Shown: positions 44,007 through 52,775 of the stretch, in pieces
Position numbering within the stretch: the first letter of the stretch is position 1
Layout of the letters: each line of letters begins with the position of its first letter
Origin: Hydractinia symbiolongicarpus
Taxonomy: Eukaryota; Cnidaria; Hydrozoa; Anthoathecata; Hydractiniidae
Length of the DNA: 64,000 bases
NCBI RefSeq assembly: GCF_029227915.1
Contig: NC_079883.1
Span: 27,838,001 to 27,902,000, forward strand
Direction: 5' to 3'
Position numbers and translations under genes: made by a program
The notes under the pieces: generated by a model
Database searches by the model: none
What the model was told of the DNA's origin: nothing
The model's input: the letters and a program-made list of their open reading frames with translations, nothing else

Positions 44007-44243
44007 ATGCAAAATCAACCTCGGTTCAAGCGCGCTGACCTGGAGAGGTTTTTACATATTCCAAATTTTAGGCAATATGGGCTTAGTCGCAATATGACAA
44101 TATCAAGGGCGAAAATAGAGGGTATGCTGGGGATAATCGGGGACCTCACACACCGGGGTATGCTAGGAGGAAGGAAAAATGGGCATGATATATTTATTTT
44201 CGCCGAAGCCGTCACGGAAATCCTGGTTCGATGTAAAAGCTAA
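44007..44243 (+). CDS. MSV199/BRO-N-like domain protein
   Basis: 78 residues: QPRFKRADLERFLHIPNFRQ and a GxxxGRKNGHDIFIF end match the layout of MSV199-type domains, which occur in large DNA viruses and mobile elements, often beside or fused to small nucleases. In-frame codons upstream (PHVEIIYD) suggest the true start is 5' of 44007 behind a frameshift. The next gene, 23 bp on, is a nuclease-like protein, which agrees with this pairing. Confidence 0.45.
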   Translation: MQNQPRFKRADLERFLHIPNFRQYGLSRNMTISRAKIEGMLGIIGDLTHRGMLGGRKNGHDIFIFAEAVTEILVRCKS

Positions 44244-44266
44244 TTAAAATTACCGGGCGTTGTGGT

Positions 44267-44677
44267 ATGGAAATCAAAAGCATAAAACTTTTATCCAAGG
44301 AGGAGGGCACTATTTACAACATCTTCACCGCTTTTGACGGCGAAGGTACGGTTACGCAGTATCGTATTGATGAATATAGGATCGACCTGTACTTCCCAAG
44401 GTACAGATTGGCTATCGAATTTGGACATGAGGTAAATAGAAACACATGCTATGAGGTAAGGAGAAACATATCGAGCAAGCCTTGGGATGCACCTTTATAC
44501 GATATAACCCTGATGCCCCAAACTTCTCCATTTTTCACGTCATTAACAAGATTTATCGCTATGTGTTTGCTGAAATTAACCAGGGGACTAGGTCTTAAAC
44601 ACCCTCAATTTTTACTACTTGCAGGTAGTGAAAATTGTATGCAAAAATGGGTGGGGTGGCACCCCACCCCTTGGTAA
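44267..44677 (+). pseudogene. PD-(D/E)xK-like nuclease of the Polinton, decayed at the C-terminus
   Basis: RIDEYRIDLYFPRYRLAIEF (about residues 33-52) is the D...E-x-[DH] strand pair of DUF559/Vsr-like restriction-type folds: catalytic Asp in RIDLYF and Glu in AIEF. The usual Lys/Asp positions after AIEF are altered (GHEVNR). Further on, frames shift near 44480. The reading past about 44590 looks like run-on. It ends in a GC-rich palindrome (about 44650-44672) separating it from the convergent integrase. Confidence 0.5.
44650..44672. terminator. GC-rich hairpin between convergent Polinton genes
   Basis: GTGGGGTGGCACCCCACCCC is an almost perfect palindrome lying between the plus-strand nuclease and the minus-strand integrase. 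A role in 3' end formation is inferred from position. Confidence 0.35.
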
Positions 44678-44689
44678 AGCTCGATCCCT

Positions 44690-45290
44690 ATCACCACTCT
44701 TTAACATGTTCTGGAGGCACTTCGACATCCTCCGGGATCAACATGAGTTCTTCTGAGACGAAGCTTCTTTCGGGACCATCCTTTAAATATTACAGAACAC
44801 GACTACTCGCTACAATATGGTCCTACCTATACATCTTTTTACTCCAGAAAGGTTGCACGTCGTCTCGCATCACCGTGCTCCTCCCCGGGTTGTAGCAGAT
44901 ACAAGTAAAAACCATCCTCGGGCAGGGGTTTCTCTTCGGGATATTCTTAACATTTTGCAAGTGGGACATCATCCATCTTAATGACTTTGTTAGGTTTCAT
45001 GTTTATCATAGCAGTCTTGGTATTGTTTAGACTTTTTACGATAGTGTATAGGTGCTTGACCCAAGTGCTACTAGTCTCATCGGAAGCTAACTCTTGTGCA
45101 TCCTGGGCTTGAATAGCCTTTCTGCAAGAACCTTGTTATAGGACTCTACAAAGGCTGTGAACGTATGGTGGTATTTGGTGGTGGATCTCTTGATCTCCAC
45201 ATCTTAGCCTTCTAGCAGCCCGGTTACATCCGATTTGAACTCAGAACCATTGTCACACTGGAAGGTTACCGGGTATTTTAAGGGTCAAGC
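44690..45290 (-). pseudogene. Polinton retroviral-type integrase, C-terminal half with D-35-E
   Basis: Reading minus from about 45290: VTFQCDNGSEFKSDVTG, then KRSTTKYHHTFTAFVESYN. The Asp of CDNGSEF and the Glu of FVESYN are separated by exactly 35 residues, the rve-fold D-35-E. An in-frame stop lies between them (at about 45212) and another at about 45100. The first catalytic Asp and the zinc-binding N-terminus are missing. The downstream frame to about 44690 keeps scattered similarity-like stretches. The enzyme would insert element DNA with 6-bp target duplications. Confidence 0.72.
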
Positions 45291-45297
45291 CTTGTAG

Positions 45298-45594
45298 TTA
45301 TCTTTGATCATGTTTATGACTTACGTTCTCTTGCCTTTGGACCATAGCCTCAAATTTCTGTAGTAAAATTTGACTTGTTGTATAATTGACTGCATTGGAT
45401 CGAATCAGGGATGCATTGGCCCCTGCCTGGGACCCCAGTAACAAGATCACGTAAACCCTGATACTCTCGCTTAGCTTGGTTAACCCTTCAGATGTTAAAC
45501 CCCGACTTGTCGGCATGATGAACTTGGCCCAATTACCGTCAACTTGAGGCCACAATCTACCATTTGTCAATGACGACATAACTGCTTCAAACAT
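45298..45594 (-). CDS. Polinton minus-strand protein, unknown
   Basis: 98 residues starting MFEAVMSSLTNGRLWPQVDG, with a hydrophobic centre (VYVILLLGSQAGANASLI). It runs directly into the integrase fragment. No family recognised. It may be an independent small gene whose 3' end was fused to the integrase remnant by deletion. Its first codons and upstream region are duplicated at 45909-46090. Confidence 0.4.
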   Translation of the reverse strand: MFEAVMSSLTNGRLWPQVDGNWAKFIMPTSRGLTSEGLTKLSESIRVYVILLLGSQAGANASLIRSNAVNYTTSQILLQKFEAMVQRQENVSHKHDQR

Positions 45595-45759
45595 GTAAAC
45601 TTTTTTGATATAAAAGCGAAAAATTGCCCTGGGAACGTTGTTGTAAAAACCTTTGTGGTGACGTTCTTCACCGTCATCAATTCATGACGTCAGACACAAA
45701 AATATCAAGTCCAATTTGCCTCGCTTAGTGTTTAAAAATAAACACTGAGAAGGAATGAA
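45578..45759. repeat. 182-bp direct repeat, copy 1
   Basis: It is identical, except for one base (CGTTG versus CGTGG near 45638), to 45909-46090. The copy contains the start codon and upstream region of the 45594 minus-strand ORF, and TGACGTCA-like sites. Confidence 0.95.
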
Positions 45760-45908
45760 CTAGTATAGAAAGTGTTGCGGAGAGGTTGCCAAGGCAAAAG
45801 CATTAAGCACGGCAAAGGCAGCCAAGGAAAGAGGAAGAGGAATCAGCAAGGCAGGGGTAGGCAAGGCATGGGACGCACAGGCAAGGCCATAGAAGGCAGG
45901 CAACAGAA
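45760..45908. repeat. 149-bp purine-rich repeat between the two 182-bp copies
   Basis: TATAGAAAGTGTTGCGGAGA begins a shortened version of the 8665-8905 repeat, ending ...GGCAGGCAACAGAA. The composition is unlike the rest of the Polinton. Confidence 0.85.
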
Positions 45909-46090
45909 ATAACTGCTTCAAACATGTAAACTTTTTTGATATAAAAGCGAAAAATTGCCCTGGGAACGTGGTTGTAAAAACCTTTGTGGTGACGTTCTTC
46001 ACCGTCATCAATTCATGACGTCAGACACAAAAATATCAAGTCCAATTTGCCTCGCTTAGTGTTTAAAAATAAACACTGAGAAGGAATGAA
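45909..46090. repeat. 182-bp direct repeat, copy 2
   Basis: Second copy of 45578-45759. On the minus strand its start codon now opens into unrelated sequence. I take its end as the rightmost recognisable point of the Polinton. Confidence 0.95.
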
Positions 46091-47083
46091 TCAAACAACG
46101 AAGTAAAAAGACAATGAAAAGGGCTTGCAACAACAAACAAACAACAAAGGCAAGGATGAAAATCATGATCCTATCGTGATATAAATATTGCTCATTACTT
46201 TTTAAATGGCTATTGATGTATTTTTATATGTGTACGGCTACAGAGATGTTGAGAAGCTGTGTTTTAGCTATAGATAGCTTTATATTACCATCAGCCAACT
46301 ACTAAGAAAGGGCAGCATTCATACTCAATTTGCCACAAAAAACGTCCAATACACGTAGTTGGGTGGCTACTTCTTAACATGTTTTAGACGTTTTTTATGG
46401 CATTTTGAAACTTTAATTTGCAAAATTTAGCTAGATATTTTGCCCTGTGTAGAGCTTATAGCTATCATCTGGAGCCTAAGATAGCTAGCTAAATAAGTTT
46501 GTTGTAAATAGTGTGGCACAAAAAAGGTGATTACCGCCATAGAAAGAATAAAAAAGTTCAGACCTAGCTAGTTATACGTCATTCTCCTGGTGGAAATACA
46601 GACTACAGTTTTTCAGTTAGCATATATAACGAAGATTTTATAAAAAATAAAGGCCTAATTGATAAAGAGTTGTTGGATTTAATTTTTTACGATTTTTTGA
46701 GAGTTTTGGTTGAAATTTATTCTTGGGAAAATTATTAAAAAACCTGTAATTTGCAAAAAAAATAATCCCTGCTATTTTTCCTCTTTGAAAAACAATTTAC
46801 ACTAATCTTTCAATTTACACTATTTTTTTATAATATGTTTCAACTTCACTAGTTTTTATTTTGTTTAGCCCTTGAAAAACGGTATAAATTGAGAAAAAAA
46901 GAAATGAAATTCTATTTTCATGTATATAAGGACTTACCAACTCAGCAAAAATTAAAATTTATATCCTTTCAAATATAACTCGCAAAAATTAATTCTCACA
47001 AAAAATCCCTAAAGATAAATGGCAGGTTTACCCTCAAACCATAATGGTTAGCGTATACTGACCAAATTACTTGAAGGTCTTAC
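46091..47083. other. Intergenic, no gene seen
   Basis: AT-rich. A loose inverted repeat at about 46330-46400 (GCCACAAAAAACGTC with GACGTTTTTTATGGC) may be a small MITE. No coding feature. Confidence 0.4.
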
Positions 47084-47206
47084 CTTTCTCTGTAACTTTC
47101 TCTCTTCACTGCCAACAATAGATGCTATGTCATGATATCCCAAGCCTTTATGTCTATAATGTACCATATTACCATTGTGCACCTTACAGAAAGACAGTCT
47201 AAACAT
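47084..47206 (-). CDS. Possible minus-strand exon of 41 codons, unknown gene
   Basis: On the minus strand an ATG at 47206 opens 41 codons (MFRLSFCKVHNGNMVHYRHK, then GLGYHDIASIVGSEERKLQR, then K) that end exactly at a strong donor AAAG|GTAAGA. A CTACCTCAG acceptor lies two bases before the ATG, so it could also be an internal exon. Composition is coding-like. I could not find the next exon between here and the Polinton at 46090. No family recognised. Confidence 0.35.
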
Positions 47207-47216
47207 CACTGAGGTA

Positions 47217-49191
47217 GATCACAGATAAAAAATTTTTGTCCTGTAGGGGGGGAGACATTTTAATCTATTGTTATCATTGTAATTATTCATTGAATACCAA
47301 ACAAACCTCTATTATTATGAAACTAGACAGGTTGGAGAATATTTTTAATAAAATTTGTTATTACCACCTGTGCTATCCTCCGCAGACACGGTGTGTTAAT
47401 TCGCTTTTCCTAATGTCACATCTGTTTTTTTAAGCATTAGCGAAAAAGTACATGGCGATGTTTAAACCAGCCACTAGCTACAAGTCGCCAACTACTGCAA
47501 CCATTTTAATCATAAAATAGTCTATTGATGAATAAATTATTACTACTACTTACTACTACTACTTTAGAAATAAGTCCAGTGGACCTCACATCACGGAATT
47601 AAAACAGAAATCACGGAAATAGGACATTTTAAAGGGTTTCTTTTTCGCTTAACCCTGTGCAAAAGCCCAACTTGTTCACCAGCATTTTTGTAAATATGTT
47701 TCTTGGATGGTTTATAGCCAAAACCAGAAAGTTATGTGGTGAGTGGAGTTGCCAGATCGTGGCTAGAGCTGTTTGTTTAGATAATGATGAAATTAGGGCG
47801 ATATGTGCTACCTTAAAAAATACTGATCTGATTTTTTCAACCAGGAGAATAAAAGGTATATACAAATGCTTTTGAAGGATTTAAAATTTCAAAAAAGTAC
47901 TTAATTATTCACTTCCCAAATGTACTCCTGAAATGCAATTTTTAGGATCATAGATCCAGTAAAGACAAAGACAAAGTATTTCTGTAATGGCCTGTTGTTT
48001 AAACCTTTTTTCAAACCTTTTGTTCATGTAGGTTTTTTCAAGCCAATCCTTCTAAAATGTCTAAACGCTTTATGTTGTAAGCAGTTTTTTTGCTCCTTTA
48101 TGTGTTACAAAGGTAAATTATAAGTCTTTTGAAATTTTGGATTTTTGTTCTCAAGATTTTTATGTTTGAAGATTTTAACATTATATTATTCTGTAAATTA
48201 TGTCATGCTAAACAGAAAGAAATTATTTTCATCAAAATATCACTTAGTAATTTTTGCCTTAATGTTCATACTCATTTAACTTCGAATTTGATTTTTGGTT
48301 TATAGGAAAGTTTTTGTAGGCCAGCTTCAAGGGGAGCAACTTTAAAATACTATTGCATCAGAACCGAAAAGCCAAACTATGCAATTTAGCCAACAGTCCA
48401 ATTTAGCGAACAATTTTTCTTTAAGTTCCTGAAATAAGAGTAACATTATGATCCAATTCAATTTGTTTATGTAACCTTTGAAAGTTGGGAAACTTTGAAT
48501 CTATATCCTTTTTTGTACAGATCAAAAACATCAACAATTTCTGTGGGCCTAACATGATATAATTTATACAGAATAATTAAATAAAAAGTTGTTTAAACAT
48601 GAACAACTTATTCTCCAAAAGTTTAAAAATGGACAATAATACCTGATTTTTAGTCTGTGAGCCAAAGTTGGCAGTTGCAAATAGTTCGGGTCAATTGTCA
48701 TGAAATTTCTTGACTTGTGAATTACTGTTGATTCCCATAGGCTTACAATTAATTGAGGGTTTTTCAAGATGGTGAACTCACTGGATTGGATTTGCTTGAA
48801 ACTTAATTGGTTTATTCATAATCTAAAAAATTGTATATTGGGACAGTGGGTCAAACACCAATTCTAATTTCAGGAATTTGTTTTATTCTATAAAATTTTC
48901 ATTCTGTAAAATTTAGTTATATTTGTATATATGTTCCAATATCAAATTTTATTTATTTTTAATTTTATCAAAATCTGTAGTAAGTTAAAGTATAGGTACT
49001 TCAACTGTTTGGCTATATCTCTGACGTAAGCACTGAAATTATGATGTCACATTCTTTGGGAAATTATTGTGGTTTGAGGAACAATAAATTTAAATTAAGA
49101 GCTCATCTATTTTATGATCTTTTTTAACAGGATAACTGAAGTATATTAAACCTTATTACATATAAGGGAAGTAACTCATTAGCACATAACC
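47217..49191. other. Intergenic, upstream of the PPC-domain gene
   Basis: AT-rich. It contains a short ACTACT run at about 47540-47565. The frames at 47629-47875 on the two strands overlap each other and show no motif. Confidence 0.4.
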
Positions 49192-50412
49192 ATGGAAGAT
49201 TTAGCATTTCAAAAACCAGGTTCCAGCAAAGACAGTATGAAAAGTAGGAGCAAGTTTTATTCTGATTTAAGCTTCGAAGATGATTTTAATCCAACAAGTG
49301 TCAAACCAAAACAAAACACAACGTCATTTACACCAGCTTTTCCTGTTCACAATGTAACACCAAATTCCATACAAAGAAGTACAACACCGAATTTCAACTT
49401 GTCAAGTGTCAAATCTGAAGCATCTAGTACACCTCACGAATCTGTTTCTGCAACAGATGACTTAGATGAAAGACTTACTAATGTACACGCTAGTCCATTA
49501 ATGTGTTATGTTTTAAGATTAAAACATGGTGAGGAGTTGAGAAAAACTTTAAAGGCATTTGTTAAAAAGAATGCATTGAAAGCTGCATTTGTTTTAACTT
49601 GTGTGGGAAGTGCTGTGTCCGCAAAATTGAGATTAGCTAATGCAACTGCCAATACAGAAGCAAATTATGTAAGTACACCATGGGTTTTTGATTGCGTGTT
49701 TTTGCTTGATTTTGTTTTTTGCTTTTAACTTTCAGCTCAATATTTTCCATTAGTGTTATATTGAAATGCACCTAAGGAAAGGCACTTAAGTCTTTATATG
49801 TGAACAGCTTGTTGTCTGAATTAAACAGCAAACCTTGCAATCCAAAGTTCATATTTTACCCATTACAAAAAGAAGCATACTTATATTTTCCTGGAATTTT
49901 GCTGGTTTTTTCTTGTCACAAGTGAGGAAATTCAAACTTGGGCGAAAATTGATATGTGCAAAATCTATATTAAAAAACCCATATACGTCTGTCTGTATGT
50001 CTGTCACACAAAATCGTAGCTTAGCTGCGCGATATGTACGCAATGCGGTATAAAAAGGACGGGCGAACCCGTGGATTTTTCCACGGGTTAACGACTATAC
50101 ATTTATATTGCTATTGCATGAATATTTGTGCAAATAAAGTATGCAATATCTAAAGTTATATTATTTTGTTTTTAGATGTTAGACATTGTTCATCCAACAG
50201 AGATTGTTTCTCTTGAAGGAACAATATCAGGAGGAGGTCACTTGCATGTTGCTTTATCAGATGCTACTGGTAAAATGTCTGGTGGTCATTTGATTGAGTT
50301 AATTGTTGACACGACTGCTGAAGTCGTCATCGGTGACTGTAGCGCATTATCATTCTCAAGAAACTTTGACCAAACAACTGGATTTAATGAACTTAATATT
50401 TCCATGAGATAG
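49192..50412 (+). CDS. PPC (DUF296) domain protein, two exons
   Basis: Exons 49192-49668 and 50176-50412 join in phase 0 to 237 residues. The first about 95 residues are Ser/Thr/Pro-rich and probably disordered. The PPC fold follows: YVLRLKHGEELRKTLKAFVK, KAAFVLTCVGSAVSAKLRLA, then HPTEIVSLEGTISGGGHLHV and GGHLIELIVDTTAEVVIGD. PPC domains form trimers, and in plants occur with AT-hooks as DNA-binding proteins; animal and bacterial single-domain forms are poorly characterised. No AT-hook is visible here, though the tail is Lys/Ser-rich. Start ATG is in CCATGG context. AATAAA at 50522 is a likely poly(A) signal. Confidence 0.85.
49964..50097 (+). mobile_element. Short non-autonomous Helitron-like element in the PPC-gene intron
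   Basis: It starts TCTATATT after an A, carries GTCTGTCTGTATGTCTGTCA, and ends with the hairpin AACCCGTGG-ATTTTT-CCACGGGTT (50066-50089) followed five bases later by CTAT, where related copies have CTAG. TC start, subterminal hairpin and CTRR end are the Helitron signature. The copies at 23600-23705 and about 57432 support it. Confidence 0.6.
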
Positions 50413-52380
50413 TGAATCACAAGTGATCCAAGAAGTGAATCCAAGGTGGTTGTACCAACAGTTCGGTTTGTAATTATCCCAGTGACATATTGATTGTCTT
50501 TTGACTGGTTTTAAAACTTTTAATAAAGAATTTGTTGAAGTTTTTGTATTTTTATGCATGATGATGGATAGCATCAGTGCATCAACTTTGTTTGCCATGA
50601 ATTCATTGTTGAAAATAGTATATATTTTTTGGTCTTCTAATATTAATAGCCTACATATTAAGTACCAAATGAATATAAGACCCTAGATTCTAAGTTTTTC
50701 TTACTCCCTAACCAATTTCATTATGATATTTTATCAACTCTATCCTTATTTAGAAATGATTTAAAATCATATTACTGTATTCAACGCCACATTCCCATAT
50801 TCATATATATTTTTTATTTTTGTTAAAGAGACCTTTAGTTTTAAAGTAAAATAAAATCAGTTTTTTAAAATGCTCCTTCCCCATTGGAATAACTTTTATT
50901 TTCATGCATTAATGAGATTTCTTTTTTAACTGATTTTGATAAAAATATATTGATGGTTGTAAATAAATTTAGGGAAATTAGTCCCATTTATTTTACTCAT
51001 CCAACTATTTATATTGTGTTTTTGAATATTGTATTTTTAAACTTTCCTAACATTTTATAACATCCTTTAACAAAAATTGTATTTTTCTTTTTCTTTATTT
51101 ATGTAAGAAACCATCCGGCGAAATCTTGTCTAATGCACTTTCCCTAAATATTACACTCAGTTTTACTTAGTTAACATGATCTGTGTCTCTGGTTTAAAAC
51201 CTGCTTATAGAGTTACAACTGAGCTAGTCAACTCACATACCTAAATTGTTTCGTGATGAATGCACAGCAACAACCTTAACCTTGCAAACGAAGGTAGTTC
51301 TTCCTTGTGAAATCCCTCTGTGGAATCCTTTAGTATAGTGTCTAGCAGACGCTAGGAATATGTATTTGGGCATAAAACATTATTCATAACAAAATATAGA
51401 TTATAAAAGATATGAAAGATTCTTTGGTTGACGACTATGTTCGATTCTTTAACTAAAAGGATTTTCATCTTTCCTGGGGTTGTTGACAGTATATCGTGGC
51501 TGTCGAATGTGCAGAAAAAAGATATAAAAAAGTATTTGATAAATAAAAAAGTTATACAATGTCGGAAATAGAAAAATATGGATGAGTATTTTTTGTCGTC
51601 GTTCTTTTTTTATAATGTCCGCTTTATAGGGAGAGTTTGTAGTGAGAAATTCTGTTTTGTGCAAAGAAGTTGTGTTGAGTATCCGCTTTATGAATGACGG
51701 TTTAGAGATTAGAGACTTTACTATAAGAGTTTACCCTTAGATCTATCCGTTCCAAGTAGCACTATTCGTCTTATACAGCTATCCGCTTTAGACGGTGTCC
51801 CCTTAAGCGCGATCCCCCCCGTAGTAGTCCACACACACGTGTGCTCTGCCTTTCGATAATACGGTTTACAAATTGTGTTATCCATAGATACATAACCACT
51901 AGAAGTTGAAACAGAAATTTATAATATTTTGAGAGGTAAATTTTTTTTACAACTTCTAGAACTTATTTAAATCGCAGCAATGACAATGTGCCGGTACATG
52001 AATCGAAGGAAGTCAGCTTAATTAGCACCTAGTGGAAACCGTGCCTAATGTTACCTTTTTAAAAATAAAGGAAAACCACCAATGTTGTAACATTTTTTCA
52101 ATCAGAGAGTATTAATGATTTTCAATGCGCCAATGTTTTTAACCAAATCTGAATACGCGATTTGACTATGTATTTTCGTGTGTAGGCTCAATATTATAAA
52201 TTAACACGACCTGGTTTTGGCCGACCAGACAGAACGGCTATTTATTACGTAGATTTCATGAATATTCTTATAATAGAATTGAGGTTTGAACTTATAACGT
52301 ATAATTTATTTAAAAAGAGCATCAAAACATAATTGAAATTCGTGGAGCATAGAATTATCGGAAATCAACCCAGGTAAACA
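50413..52380. other. Intergenic, 3' flank of the PPC gene
   Basis: No gene. Three scattered copies of a TCCGCTTTA motif at about 51611, 51681 and 51782 suggest remains of a repeat. A poly-C run lies near 51815. Confidence 0.4.
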
Positions 52381-52442
52381 CCAATCTCTTCCCCAGGGTT
52401 CTTTTATGCCCATAAGCATAAGAGCCCTGGGACGAGGTTGGG
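52381..52442. mobile_element. Short MITE of the CCCAGGG family
   Basis: CCAATCTCTTCCCCAGGG and the inverse of CCCTGGGACGAGGTTGG close a 62-bp palindrome-like element related to 34286-34407. Confidence 0.6.
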
Positions 52443-52484
52443 TACATGCTTCGTCTCTACCGTTTTGAGAATAGCCTAGTTTAA

Positions 52485-52772
52485 GGGGGATTTTCACGAA
52501 GCGAATTAAATGGCGAATTCGACGGCGAATGATATCTGAGCATGCGCAGTTTTGTTTGTTATGAATTTGCATCGAAATATTCGCTTCGCTGAAAAGTAGA
52601 AACAGTTCCTACTTTTTCGCGGCTAAAGGTTTTGCTGCTAGTTTTAGACCAATCAGAACGTGGTTAACCAATGTAAACAATGAATTTGGTGTCTAATTTA
52701 TTTTTTCGTGAAAATTAAAAAGCGAATTTGCCATCGAATTCGCCGTTCAATTCGCTTCGTGAAAATCCCCCC
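52485..52772. mobile_element. 288-bp MITE with GGGGGATTTTCACGAAGCGAATT ends
   Basis: Ends match over about 45 bp (GGGGGATTTTCACGAAGCGA and on through ATGGCGAATTCGACGGC, with few changes). TAA flanks both sides (52482-52484, 52773-52775), a 3-bp duplication of PIF/Harbinger type. GCGAATT/AATTCGC motifs repeat inside the arms. Confidence 0.85.
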
Positions 52773-52775
52773 TAA

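Larger units (their letters stand above)
36829..46090. mobile_element. Decayed, internally deleted Maverick/Polinton element
   Basis: A 9.3-kb block carries Polinton core genes in recognisable order and family: protein-primed family B DNA polymerase (38.3-40.7 kb), A32/FtsK-type packaging ATPase (43.4 kb) and a minus-strand retroviral-type integrase (44.9-45.3 kb). Between them are several small zinc-ribbon, HNH, membrane and nuclease-like genes. Capsid proteins and the adenovirus-type protease are not seen. Full-length Polintons are 15-20 kb with long terminal inverted repeats; none could be matched here, so edges are approximate. GC content is clearly higher than in the host flanks. Frameshifts and stops in most genes show it cannot act by itself. 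Confidence 0.85.

Noticed and set aside
44635-44895. Plus-strand 86-codon frame
   Set aside because: It overlaps the minus-strand integrase tail and begins in the GC-rich palindrome; no coding signs.
36829-46090. Integrated large DNA virus or bacterial contamination
   Set aside because: The gene set fits a Maverick/Polinton, flanks are continuous AT-rich host sequence, and host repeats occur inside its right end.
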